A stretch of 64,000 nucleotides of DNA, from contig BATO01000018.1 in NCBI GenBank assembly GCA_000474255.1, forward strand, positions 1-64,000, read 5' to 3'. Shown one piece after another: positions 56,848 to 64,000 of this stretch; within the stretch, counting starts at the first letter, position 1; the number at the start of each line of letters is the position of its first letter. Made by a program: the position numbers and the translations under genes. The stretch is from Aquipseudomonas alcaligenes MRY13-0052 (GTDB lineage: Bacteria > Pseudomonadota > Gammaproteobacteria > Pseudomonadales > Pseudomonadaceae). The notes below the pieces were generated by a model. The model was not told the origin of the DNA, did not search any database, and saw only the letters and a program-made list of their open reading frames with translations.

Positions 56848-56895
56848 CTCCGTAGGAGCGAGCTCTGCTCGCGAAGCTGTACGTCGGCTGGCGCG
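56848..56895. repeat. REP element of Pseudomonas
   Basis: The sequence ccgtaggagcgagctctgctcgcgaagc is a classic Pseudomonas repetitive extragenic palindrome; its stem gagcgagc...gctcgc pairs well. It lies between convergent cyaB and agt, just past the cyaB terminator. Confidence 0.75.
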
Positions 56896-56929
56896 AATCC
56901 ATTCGCAATCGGGATCACGGGAATTAACC

Positions 56930-57967
56930 CTACGACAGCGACCCTTCCCCCACCGCCTCGCCGCACAACTCGCCATCCAGCAGCGGCTGGCGTGCCAGGA
57001 ACTCCTGGGCGGAGGCCCGCCAGGACAGGCGCGCGGCACGCTCGGCGCAGACGCCACGGTCCAGCTCCAGTGCGCGTAGGCAGGCAGCGTGAAGATCCTC
57101 GTCCATCACCCCGGTGAGGTCCGCTTCCAGCACGTCCAGCGGGCCGGGCACCGGGAAGGCGGCCACCGGCGTGCCGCAGGCCAGGGCCTCGAGCATCACC
57201 AGGCCGTAGGTATCGGTGCGCGAAGGGAAGACCAGCACGCTGGCGCCGGCAAAGGCATCGGCCAACGCCTGGCCGTGGCGGTAGCCGAGGAAGCGCGCAT
57301 CGGGGTAGTCGACTTCCAGCTCGGCCCGTTGCGGCCCATCACCCACCAGCCATTTCTCGCCGGGCAGGTCCAGGTCGAGGAAAGCCCGCAGGTTCTTCTC
57401 CGGGGCGATACGGCCGACGTAGAGGAACACCGGCTTCAGCGGTCGCGGCTGCTCCGGGCGCGGGTGGAACAGGCGGGTGTCCACGCCCTTGCGCCACAGC
57501 GACAGGTGGCCCAGCCCACGGCAGGCCAATTCGCCGCGCAGGCGCTCGGTGGTCACCAGCACCGTCCGGCTGGGGCGGTGGAAGGCCCGCAGCACCGCGT
57601 AGCCCCATTCCAGCGGAACGCGCGGCCAGCGGGTGTGCACGTATTCAGGGAAGCGCGTGTGCACGGCACTGGAGAAGGCCAGGCCTCGGCGCTTCAGCCA
57701 GCGCCGCGCGGCCCAGCCCAACGGCCCTTCGGTGGCGAGGTGCACGCAGTCCGGGCGGAAATCGCGGATCGCCGGGCCCACGCGCCAGAGGTCCCACACC
57801 AGGGGGATTTCCGGGTAGGTCGGGCACGGCCGCGAGCGGAAATCCCGGGGCGACAGCACCTTCACCAAATGGCCAAGCCCGCGCAGTTCGGCCACCAGGG
57901 CCTGCAGGCTGGTGACCACGCCATTCACCTGGGGTGCCCAGGCATCGCTGACGATGAGAATCCTCAT
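56930..57967 (-). CDS. agt1: GT4 glycolipid glycosyltransferase (Agt-like)
   Basis: A 345-aa GT-B transferase with GVVTSLQALVAELRGLGH, VHLATEGPLGWAAR, VYVGRIAPEKNLRAFLDL-like FLYVGRIAPEKN and PSRTDTYGLVMLEALACGTPVAAF. By position after the LpxH-like phosphatase it matches PA3218 of P. aeruginosa, recalled as Agt1, which puts a sugar on diacylglycerol under phosphate starvation. It overlaps plcP by 4 bases (ATGA). Confidence 0.85.
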   Translation of the reverse strand: MRILIVSDAWAPQVNGVVTSLQALVAELRGLGHLVKVLSPRDFRSRPCPTYPEIPLVWDLWRVGPAIRDFRPDCVHLATEGPLGWAARRWLKRRGLAFSSAVHTRFPEYVHTRWPRVPLEWGYAVLRAFHRPSRTVLVTTERLRGELACRGLGHLSLWRKGVDTRLFHPRPEQPRPLKPVFLYVGRIAPEKNLRAFLDLDLPGEKWLVGDGPQRAELEVDYPDARFLGYRHGQALADAFAGASVLVFPSRTDTYGLVMLEALACGTPVAAFPVPGPLDVLEADLTGVMDEDLHAACLRALELDRGVCAERAARLSWRASAQEFLARQPLLDGELCGEAVGEGSLS

Positions 57968-58797
57968 GCAGCGGGCTCGAGGGCGGGCTGCTTGGTCTCG
58001 GTTGCCAGGCGCGCCTGGTCATCGGCCAGGCGGTACAGCTCGATGGTGCCGTCCCAGTGCTCGATCAGCGCGGTGCAGGATTCCACCCAATCGCCACAGT
58101 TCATGTACTCGACGCCGCCCACCTGGCGGATCTCGGCGTGGTGGATGTGGCCGCAGACGGCACCATCCAGCCCGCGCTTGACGCACTCGTGGGCGATGGA
58201 CTCCTCGAAGTCGCTGATGAAGTTCACCGCCGTCTTGACCTTGTGCTTGAGGAAGGCCGACAGCGACCAGTAGCCATAGCCCCAGCGCTCGCGCCAGTGG
58301 TTGAGCCATCGGTTGAGGGTCAGGGTGAACTCGTAGGCCGAGTCGCCGAGGAAGGCCAGCCACTTGTGGTAGCGGGTGATGACGTCGAACTGGTCGCCGT
58401 GGATCACCAGCAGGCGGCGGCCGTCGGCGGTCTCGTGGATCGCTTCGTCCACCAGCTGGATGTTGCCCAGCATCAGGCTGGAGTAACGGCGCAGGAATTC
58501 GTCGTGGTTGCCGGTGACATAGATCACCTCGGTGCCACGCTTGCTCATGGTCAGCAGGCGGCGGATCACGTTGGTGTGTGCCTGGGGCCAGTAGATGCCG
58601 CCACGCAGCTTCCAGCCGTCGATGATGTCGCCCACCAGGTAGATGCGGTCGGCATGGTGGCGCTTGAGGAAGCGCGCCAGGTGCTCCGCCTGGCAATCGC
58701 GGGTGCCAAGGTGAACGTCGGATATCCACAGGGTGCGGACGCGTTGCTTGCGGGGACGAGCCGGGTCGGCCGGCTCCAGGCGTTGAACGCTGCTCAT
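57964..58797 (-). CDS. plcP: PlcP phospholipase C-like metallophosphatase
   Basis: A 277-aa UDP-diacylglucosamine-diphosphatase-like metallophosphatase with ISDVHLGTRD, VGDIIDGW, VTGNHDEFL, VIHGDQFD and CGHIHHAEIR. PlcP removes the headgroup of phosphatidylglycerol/ethanolamine to give diacylglycerol for glycolipid synthesis by Agt, saving phosphate. A candidate Pho box lies upstream. GGAGG precedes ATG 58797. Confidence 0.85.
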   Translation of the reverse strand: MSSVQRLEPADPARPRKQRVRTLWISDVHLGTRDCQAEHLARFLKRHHADRIYLVGDIIDGWKLRGGIYWPQAHTNVIRRLLTMSKRGTEVIYVTGNHDEFLRRYSSLMLGNIQLVDEAIHETADGRRLLVIHGDQFDVITRYHKWLAFLGDSAYEFTLTLNRWLNHWRERWGYGYWSLSAFLKHKVKTAVNFISDFEESIAHECVKRGLDGAVCGHIHHAEIRQVGGVEYMNCGDWVESCTALIEHWDGTIELYRLADDQARLATETKQPALEPAA

Positions 58798-58850
58798 GGG
58801 CGGCCTCCAGCTGGGTTTTTCCGATCTTGCGCAGGCCCGGTGAAGTGCAG

Positions 58851-58879
58851 GTGACGGTTAGGCTGCAGAACGATGACAC
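58851..58879 (-). promoter_or_regulatory. Candidate Pho box of plcP-agt
   Basis: Minus-strand heptamers GTGTCAT, CTGCAGC and CCGTCAC are spaced 11 bp apart (CGTT and CTAA spacers), with a weaker fourth ACTTCAC further on. The 11-bp period and 6/7, 4/7 and 5/7 matches to CTGTCAT resemble PhoB sites. It lies 54-82 bp upstream of plcP, and CAAGAT downstream could be the -10. Confidence 0.5.
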
Positions 58880-58930
58880 TGGCGGCGCCCGCGCCGGGGA
58901 GTAGACTGGCCACCTGCCGAGGAACACCCC

Positions 58931-59686
58931 ATGAGCCCGATGCTGACCCTGCGCCGCTACAACCACGACCTGCTCGCCCACAGCCACGACCACGCCCAGT
59001 TGGTGTTCGGCCTGAGCGGCAGCCTGGAATTCGAGGTGGGTGGCATCGGCGCGCGGGTCGAGCGGCAGAACCTCGCCGTGGTCCCGCCGGGCGAACACCA
59101 TGCCTGCGGCAGCCCGCGCGGCAGCCTGTGCCTGGTGCTCGACGTGCCCGACGACGCCTGGCTGCAACGCACCCTCGGCGGTCACTTCGACGCCAGCCGG
59201 CGCCTGCTGGAGAAACCCGGCGCCCTGCAGCTCGACCCTGCCCAGAGCCAACTGGTGGGCTGGCTCGCCGCCAGCCCCATAGATGACCCGGTGATCGCCA
59301 CCCAGGGCGTCGGCCTGCTGCTGGCCAGCCTGGTGGCACCGAGCGCCACACCAGCGTCGGAGCGGAACACATTGCCGCTGACAGCCCTCGACGCCTACAT
59401 CGACCAGCACGCCCCACGCCCCCTGCAGGTGGCCGACTTAGCCCGGCTCTGTGGGCTGTCGGTGGCGCGCTTCCACAGCCGCTTCCTCGCTGCCACCGGG
59501 CAAACGCCCATGGACTACCTGCGCACCCGGCGCCTGCTCCAGGGCCGCCGGCTGCTGCTGGAGTGCAGCCTGAGCGTGGCCGAGATCGCGGCCCAGGTGG
59601 GCTACAGCTCGCAAAGCGCATTCACCGCCGCGCTGTCCCGCGAGTTCGGCACCACCCCGCGCGCCCTGCGCCGCCAGCGCGGCTGA
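58931..59686 (+). CDS. AraC-family regulator (cupin N-domain)
   Basis: A 251-aa regulator with a cupin-like sensor domain (HSHDHAQLVFGLSGSLEF; VVPPGEHHACG) and a C-terminal AraC HTH pair (LCGLSVARFHSRFLAATGQ; VGYSSQSAFTAALSREFGTTPRALR). It is divergent from plcP, matching PA3220. The inducer and targets are not known. Confidence 0.9.
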   Translation: MSPMLTLRRYNHDLLAHSHDHAQLVFGLSGSLEFEVGGIGARVERQNLAVVPPGEHHACGSPRGSLCLVLDVPDDAWLQRTLGGHFDASRRLLEKPGALQLDPAQSQLVGWLAASPIDDPVIATQGVGLLLASLVAPSATPASERNTLPLTALDAYIDQHAPRPLQVADLARLCGLSVARFHSRFLAATGQTPMDYLRTRRLLQGRRLLLECSLSVAEIAAQVGYSSQSAFTAALSREFGTTPRALRRQRG

Positions 59687-59778
59687 CGCGAGGGCCGCGA
59701 CGAAAGCCGCGAGTCCCGCGACAGACAAGCCACCCCGCCGCCCTCTAGACTGCGGCCATCGTCAAACAAGGGGGCTGT

Positions 59779-60117
59779 ATGTCGTCGACCATCGAATGGG
59801 CGGATTTCGAACGCGTTGAGCTGCGCGTCGGCACCGTCGTATCCGCCGCACCCAACGTCAAGGCCAACAAGCCGGCCTACGTGCTGGAAGTGGACCTGGG
59901 CGAGCTGGGGGTGAAGACCTCCAGCGCGCAGATCACCGCCCACTACGCCGCCGAGGAACTGGTCGGCCGCCAGGTGCTGTGCGTCTGCAACTTCGAGCCC
60001 AAGCGCATCGCCGGGGTGCGCTCGGAAGTGCTGGTCACCGGCGTCCACGATGCCGAAGGCAAGGTGGTGCTGGCCGGCTTCGACAAGCCGCTGCCCAACG
60101 GCGCGCGCCTGGCATGA
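59779..60117 (+). CDS. csaA: CsaA tRNA-binding-domain chaperone
   Basis: A 112-aa protein made of one EMAP-II-like tRNA-binding domain (WADFERVELRVGTVVSA; KTSSAQITAHY; LVGRQVLCVCNFEPKRIAGVRSEVLV). CsaA is an export-related chaperone in Bacillus; its role in Pseudomonas is not fixed. The stop overlaps the next start as ATGA. Confidence 0.93.
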   Translation: MSSTIEWADFERVELRVGTVVSAAPNVKANKPAYVLEVDLGELGVKTSSAQITAHYAAEELVGRQVLCVCNFEPKRIAGVRSEVLVTGVHDAEGKVVLAGFDKPLPNGARLA

Positions 60118-60992
60118 ACGAACGCAACGCGCTGCTCGCCATCCACCTGGGCGCCCTGCTCTTTGGCCTCTCCGGCATCTTCGGCAAGCTGGCGGAAACC
60201 ACGCCGGTGGTGATCACCTTCGGCCGCGCGCTGTTCGCCGTCATCGCCCTGGCGCTGTTCGCCCAGTTGGCCGGCCGTGCCCGTGGCGGCGCGCCCTCGC
60301 GGCGGCAGATTCCTCTGCTGCTGCTCGGAGGCCTGCTGCTGGGCGGGCACTGGGTGCTGTTCTTCCAGGCGGTGAAGATCGGCGGCGTGGCCATCGCCAC
60401 CCTGGGCTTCGCCAGCTTCCCGGCCTTCACCCTGCTGCTGGAGGGGCTGCTGTTCCGCGAGCGCATCCACCTGCGCGAATTCGTGGTGGTGGCCCTGGTG
60501 AGCCTGGGCCTGGTGCTGGTGACGCCGGACTTCGATTTCGCCAGCGACGCCACCCAAGGGCTGATCGCCGCCATCCTCTCCGGCCTGCTGTTCTCCCTGC
60601 TGTCGCTGCTCAACCGTGCCAGCACCAAGGGGCTGGACCCGGTGAAGGTGGCGCTGTGGCAGAACCTCTGCATCGTCGTCTGCGTGCTGCCCCTGGGCTG
60701 GGCGGTACTGCCCACGGTGCGGGCCATCGACTGGCTGTGGATCGCCATGCTCGGCGTGCTCTGCACCGGCCTCGCCCACAGCCTGTTCGTGGCCAGCCTC
60801 AAGGTGCTCAAGGCGCGCACCACGGCGGTGATCTTCGCCCTGGAGCCGGTCTACGGCATCGCTTTCGCCTGGTGGCTGTTCAGCGAGGAGCCCTCGCTGC
60901 GCATGCTTGCCGGCGGCACGCTGATCATCGCCGCCATCGCCTTCCCGGCGCGCAAAACCAACGCGGTGAAGCCCGCCGAAGCGGCGAGCTGA
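60114..60992 (+). CDS. EamA-family drug/metabolite transporter
   Basis: A 292-aa inner-membrane permease of the DMT superfamily with ten hydrophobic segments in two EamA halves (AIHLGALLFGLSGIFGKLAE; ALEPVYGIAFAWWLFSEEPS). The start ATG 60114 overlaps csaA. Its substrate is not known. Confidence 0.92.
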   Translation: MNERNALLAIHLGALLFGLSGIFGKLAETTPVVITFGRALFAVIALALFAQLAGRARGGAPSRRQIPLLLLGGLLLGGHWVLFFQAVKIGGVAIATLGFASFPAFTLLLEGLLFRERIHLREFVVVALVSLGLVLVTPDFDFASDATQGLIAAILSGLLFSLLSLLNRASTKGLDPVKVALWQNLCIVVCVLPLGWAVLPTVRAIDWLWIAMLGVLCTGLAHSLFVASLKVLKARTTAVIFALEPVYGIAFAWWLFSEEPSLRMLAGGTLIIAAIAFPARKTNAVKPAEAAS

Positions 60993-61005
60993 CGGTAACC
61001 ACCGG

Positions 61006-61027
61006 AAGCCCGGACTGAAGTCCGGGC
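61006..61027. terminator. Palindrome between convergent genes
   Basis: agcccggact-GA-agtccgggct is a perfect stem of the gggc-cggacttcagtccg type, common at Pseudomonas gene ends. There is no T-run, so termination is unsure. Confidence 0.45.
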
Positions 61028-61058
61028 TACGCACCGCCCCCTGCGCAGCCCGCCGTTT

Positions 61059-61565
61059 TCAGTTCACGCTGTACCCACGCCCCATCAGGCAGGCGCCCAG
61101 CGCGCGGCGGTAGCGGTCGGTGCTGTCGCTGCCCACCGGGCGGGTGACGGTGGCCGGGTCGAAACCGCTCTGGGTCACCGCCCAAGTGTGGCACTCATAG
61201 CGGTCGCGGCCCTGCTGGTCGACGCTCTGGCCGTTGGCCGGGTAGGCGATCACTTCATAACTGACGGCAGCGTTGCCCTGGACCACCGCAGGCGGCGTCA
61301 CCACTTCGTAGCGCTGCACATTGGCGTTCCACAGGTAGTAGGTGCCGGCGGCGACGAAGTACAGCGCACTGCCGATCCACAGTTCGCGGGCGCCGGACGG
61401 CAGGCCACGGTCGTGCCCACCGCCACCCGGGCCCCAGCCGCCCTGCCCGCCCGGGCCGGGACCACTGCCATGGCCGCCAGGGCCACCCTGGCCGGGGCCG
61501 GCGAATAGCGGGGTGGACAGGCCGAGCAGCAGTGCCAGCGCCAGGGTTGTTTTCAAGGACATCAT
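61059..61565 (-). CDS. Exported Gly-rich DUF6515-like protein
   Basis: A 168-aa exported protein: signal peptide (MSLKTTLALALLLGLSTPLFA), a Gly/Pro-rich stretch of about 35 residues, a short hydrophobic span (GSALYFVAAGTYYLW), a small beta domain (VQRYEVVTPPAVVQG; SYEVIAYPANGQSVDQQGRDRYECHTWA) and DRYRRALGACLMGRGYSVN at the end. The pattern is that of DUF6515-type proteins with a C-terminal helix repeat. Function is not known. Start at ATG 61565 or 61562. Confidence 0.8.
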   Translation of the reverse strand: MMSLKTTLALALLLGLSTPLFAGPGQGGPGGHGSGPGPGGQGGWGPGGGGHDRGLPSGARELWIGSALYFVAAGTYYLWNANVQRYEVVTPPAVVQGNAAVSYEVIAYPANGQSVDQQGRDRYECHTWAVTQSGFDPATVTRPVGSDSTDRYRRALGACLMGRGYSVN

Positions 61566-61685
61566 TCACCTCGTGCAATACGGCCGTAGGGTTCGCGGCC
61601 TCTGGAGGGAATTATTCGCCCGGCGCCCCCGGGCGAGCGTCAGCCCTGTGTAAATCCGGGGTAAACGTCCTGATACACGCCCGCC

Positions 61686-62684
61686 TCAGGCCCGCTCCTG
61701 CTCCAGCAGCCAGCGGCAATAGCGCGCCACGCCGGTCTCCAGATTGAGGAAGCCCTCGCCGGCACCGGCCTCGCGCAGCAACTTGATGTCTGCCTGGGTA
61801 TGGCTCTGGTAACGGCCCTGGAGCACGGCGGGGAAGTCCTCGTAGTGCAACACGCCCTGCTCGATCAGCGCGGCCAGACCCAGGGGCGGCCGATCCTCCT
61901 CGGCGCGCAGGGCATTGACCACCGCCATGGCCACCGCATTGAAAGGCCGGGCGACGCCAGTGCCGAGGTTGAAGATGCCCGAACGCTGGGAATGGTCGAG
62001 AAAGTGCAGGTTGACCCGCGCCACGTCCTCCACCGACACGAAATCGCGCTGCTGCTCGCCAGCGGCGTAACCGTCGCAGCCGCCGAACAAGCGTACCCGC
62101 CCCTCCGCCCGGTACTGGTGGAAGCAGTGCAGCGCCACCGAGGCCATGCGCCCCTTGTGCCCTTCGCGCGGGCCATAGACGTTGAAGTAGCGCAGCCCCA
62201 CCACCTGGGCGCGGGCATGGGGCAGCAGGCGCCGCACGCGCTGGTCGAACAGCAGCTTGGAGTAGCCGTAGACGTTCAGCGGCAGCTCGTGCTCGCGGCC
62301 TTCACGAAACACCTGGCCCGCGCCATAGACGGCCGCCGACGAGGCATAGATGAAGGGCAGGCCGCGGCGCTGGGCGGCATCCAGCAGCTCGCAGCTGTAG
62401 CGGTAGTTGTTGTCCATCATGTAGCGCCCGTCCGCTTCCAGGGTGCTGGAGCAGGCGCCCTGGTGGAACAGCGCGCGGACCATGCCGAACTCGCCGGCGG
62501 CGAAGCGCGGCACGAAGTCGCGCTTGTCCAGGTAGTCACGGATCTCGCAATCGGCGAGGTTGCGGAATTTGTCGCCTTCGGTCAGGTCGTCGACGGCGAT
62601 GATGTCCGTCTCGCCGCGCTGGTTGAGGGCCTTGACCAGGTTGCTGCCGATGAAGCCGGCGGCACCGGTGACGATGATGCTCAT
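61686..62684 (-). CDS. hldD: ADP-L-glycero-D-manno-heptose-6-epimerase
   Basis: A 332-aa extended SDR that makes the L-glycero form of ADP-heptose for LPS inner core. Motifs: [60 protein letters not shown] (catalytic) and [18 protein letters not shown] 62684 with GGAG 7 bases upstream is preferred over the open frame to 62717. Confidence 0.96.
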   Translation of the reverse strand: MSIIVTGAAGFIGSNLVKALNQRGETDIIAVDDLTEGDKFRNLADCEIRDYLDKRDFVPRFAAGEFGMVRALFHQGACSSTLEADGRYMMDNNYRYSCELLDAAQRRGLPFIYASSAAVYGAGQVFREGREHELPLNVYGYSKLLFDQRVRRLLPHARAQVVGLRYFNVYGPREGHKGRMASVALHCFHQYRAEGRVRLFGGCDGYAAGEQQRDFVSVEDVARVNLHFLDHSQRSGIFNLGTGVARPFNAVAMAVVNALRAEEDRPPLGLAALIEQGVLHYEDFPAVLQGRYQSHTQADIKLLREAGAGEGFLNLETGVARYCRWLLEQERA

Positions 62685-62764
62685 GACGGCACTCCAGGGA
62701 CGTGGAAGTACCGTCAAGGCTATGCCTGCGTGATCAGCCCGCCGTTGACCTGGGGCAAGGCCGC

Positions 62765-63049
62765 TCAGGGGCGGTCGTTGTGGCCCAGGTCACGCGTCGG
62801 ATCGATGCAGTCACGCACCCGCTGCTTGAGCACCTTGGCCTCGGGGAAGCCGCCGTCGGCCTTGCGCTCCCAGATCTGCTCGCCGTCGCAGGTGATGCGG
62901 AACACACCGCCAGTGCCCGGCTCCAGGGCCACCCGGCCGAGGTCGTCGGCGAAGGTGCTGAGCAGCTCCTGGGCCAGCCAGGCCGCGCGCAGCAGCCATT
63001 GGCACTGGGTGCAGTAGGTGATGACGATCTCGGGCCTGGAGCTGGACAT
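62765..63049 (-). CDS. SelT/SelW/SelH-type thioredoxin-fold protein
   Basis: A 94-aa Rdx-family protein with the redox CxxC motif [19 protein letters not shown] near residue 13, and [32 protein letters not shown]. It is a cysteine homologue of eukaryotic selenoprotein W. It lies between hldD and plpD. Function is not known. Confidence 0.9.
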   Translation of the reverse strand: MSSSRPEIVITYCTQCQWLLRAAWLAQELLSTFADDLGRVALEPGTGGVFRITCDGEQIWERKADGGFPEAKVLKQRVRDCIDPTRDLGHNDRP

Positions 63050-63124
63050 GACGGGACTCGGTGGCGGCGTGCGGGGCGCCTATAATAGCGGCCTTTTTCC
63101 TCCCCGCCTGACCAGGGATGCGTT

Positions 63125-64000
63125 ATGCGCCGCGTGCTCGTTTTCCTCGCCCTTATCCTCCTGCCACTGGCCACCCTGGCCGACCAGGCCCACCCACGCA
63201 TCGGCCTGGTGCTGTCCGGTGGCGCCGCACGCGGCCTGGCCCATATCGGCGTGCTGCGAGCCCTGGAAGAACAGGGCGTGCACATCGACGCCATCGCCGG
63301 CACCAGCATGGGCGCGGTGATCGGCGGCCTCTACGCCTCGGGCTACAGCGTCGACGAACTGGAAAAGCTGGCCCTGGCCATCGACTGGCGCCAGGCGCTC
63401 TCCGACGCGCCCCTGCGCGATGACGTCCCCTTCCGCCGCAAGCAGGACGATCGCGATTTCCTGGTCAAGCAGAAGCTCAGCTTCCGCGACGACGGCAGCC
63501 TGGGCCTGCCGCTCGGCGTGATCCAGGGCCAGAACCTCGCCCTGCTGCTTGAAAGCCTGCTGGTGCACACCAGCGACACCCGTGACTTCGACCGCCTGGC
63601 CATCCCCTTCCGCGCCGTGGCCACCGACATTTCCACCGGCGAGAAGGTGGTGTTCCGCAAGGGCCACCTGCCCCAGGCGATCCGCGCCAGCATGTCGATC
63701 CCGGCGGTGTTCGCGCCCGTGGAGGTGGACGGCCAGCTGCTGGTGGACGGCGGCATGGTGGACAACATCCCGGTGGACGTGGCCCGGGAGATGGGCGTCG
63801 ACCTGGTGATCACGGTGGATATCGGCACCCCGCTGCGCGGGCGCAAGGAGCTGCTCACCGTGGTCGACGTGCTCAACCAGTCGGTGACCCTGATGACCCG
63901 ACGCAACTCCGAGGCGCAACTGGCCACCCTCGGCCCGGACGACATCCTGGTGCAGCCGCCGCTGGCGGGTTTCAGCGCCACCGACTTCGGCCGCGCGCGG
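63125..64000 (+). CDS. plpD: PlpD-like patatin phospholipase, 5' part
   Basis: The first 292 codons of a secreted patatin-like phospholipase. A signal peptide (to about ATLA) leads into the patatin domain with the oxyanion loop GLVLSGGAARGLAHIG, the Ser nucleophile in GTSMGAVIGG and the catalytic Asp in LLVDGGMVDNIPVDVAREMG. In PlpD the patatin is followed by POTRA and a 16-strand beta-barrel of a type-Vd autotransporter; those parts lie beyond the window. It continues past the right edge. Confidence 0.9.
   Translation, partial: MRRVLVFLALILLPLATLADQAHPRIGLVLSGGAARGLAHIGVLRALEEQGVHIDAIAGTSMGAVIGGLYASGYSVDELEKLALAIDWRQALSDAPLRDDVPFRRKQDDRDFLVKQKLSFRDDGSLGLPLGVIQGQNLALLLESLLVHTSDTRDFDRLAIPFRAVATDISTGEKVVFRKGHLPQAIRASMSIPAVFAPVEVDGQLLVDGGMVDNIPVDVAREMGVDLVITVDIGTPLRGRKELLTVVDVLNQSVTLMTRRNSEAQLATLGPDDILVQPPLAGFSATDFGRAR

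Overview
The window is chromosomal DNA of a Pseudomonas (sensu lato), probably close to the P. aeruginosa / P. resinovorans group. Three things support this: the high-GC coding style, the gene order ihfB-rpsA-cmk-(tyrA-aroA)-hisC-pheA-serC-gyrA-mtnA / mtaD-ubiG-mupP-yciK, and protein lengths that match the Pseudomonas orthologues (GyrA 923 aa, RpsA 559 aa, IhfB 94 aa). No rRNA gene, intact tRNA gene, insertion sequence or CRISPR array is visible.

Region 1 (1-~450) holds a tandem repeat of exact 162-bp period. Each unit carries a degraded copy of the 3' end of a tRNA followed by a rho-independent terminator. This resembles the rtT repeats downstream of E. coli tyrT, and an intact tRNA (probably tRNA-Asn) is expected just left of the window.

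Region 2 (~500-21,700, all minus strand, AT-richer than the rest) is the O-antigen locus in its usual Pseudomonas position between ihfB and wbpM/comEA. It reads right to left: aldolase-like TIM barrel, Wzx flippase, initiating sugar-phosphate transferase, AsnB-type amidotransferase, Wzy-like polymerase, GT-B glycosyltransferase, a three-part amidotransferase (WbpG-like/HisF2/HisH2), Gfo/Idh oxidoreductase, CMP-nonulosonate synthetase, SDR, nonulosonate synthase, hydrolysing 2-epimerase, NeuD/PglD acetyltransferase, a CBS-domain aminotransferase and WbpM. WbpM, aminotransferase, acetyltransferase, 2-epimerase, synthase and CMP-transferase together form a complete route to a CMP-activated legionaminic-type nonulosonic acid, and the amidotransferase set suggests an acetamidino group. 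Two genes (the WbpG-like amidotransferase and the Wzy-like polymerase) are each out of frame by one base at a seven-T tract, while other T7 and T8 tracts in the locus are in frame. No wzz and only one glycosyltransferase besides the initiating enzyme were found.

Region 3 (21,745-34,625, minus strand) is the conserved supraoperon for aromatic amino acid, serine and cytidylate metabolism, with gyrA, serC, pheA, hisC, tyrA-aroA, cmk, rpsA and ihfB, preceded by mtnA. Region 4 (34,739-39,484, plus strand) has mtaD, ubiG, mupP, a yciK-type SDR and a GGDEF diguanylate cyclase. Region 5 (39,555-44,272, minus strand) has rluB with an unusual arginine-rich repeat tail, a DUF1289 protein, scpB, scpA, a Sua5/YciO-type protein and a PHP-domain RNase AM.

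Region 6 (44,339-64,000) is mixed housekeeping and stress biology: yciB, yciI, a CpxR / CpxP-like / CpxA envelope-stress set with a candidate CpxR box, a nitroreductase, two tandem TrkH-type potassium transporters, AraC regulators, a cyaB-type adenylate cyclase, a plcP-agt lipid-remodelling pair with a candidate Pho box, csaA, an EamA permease, hldD, a SelW-like thioredoxin-fold protein and the start of a PlpD-type patatin phospholipase that runs off the right edge.
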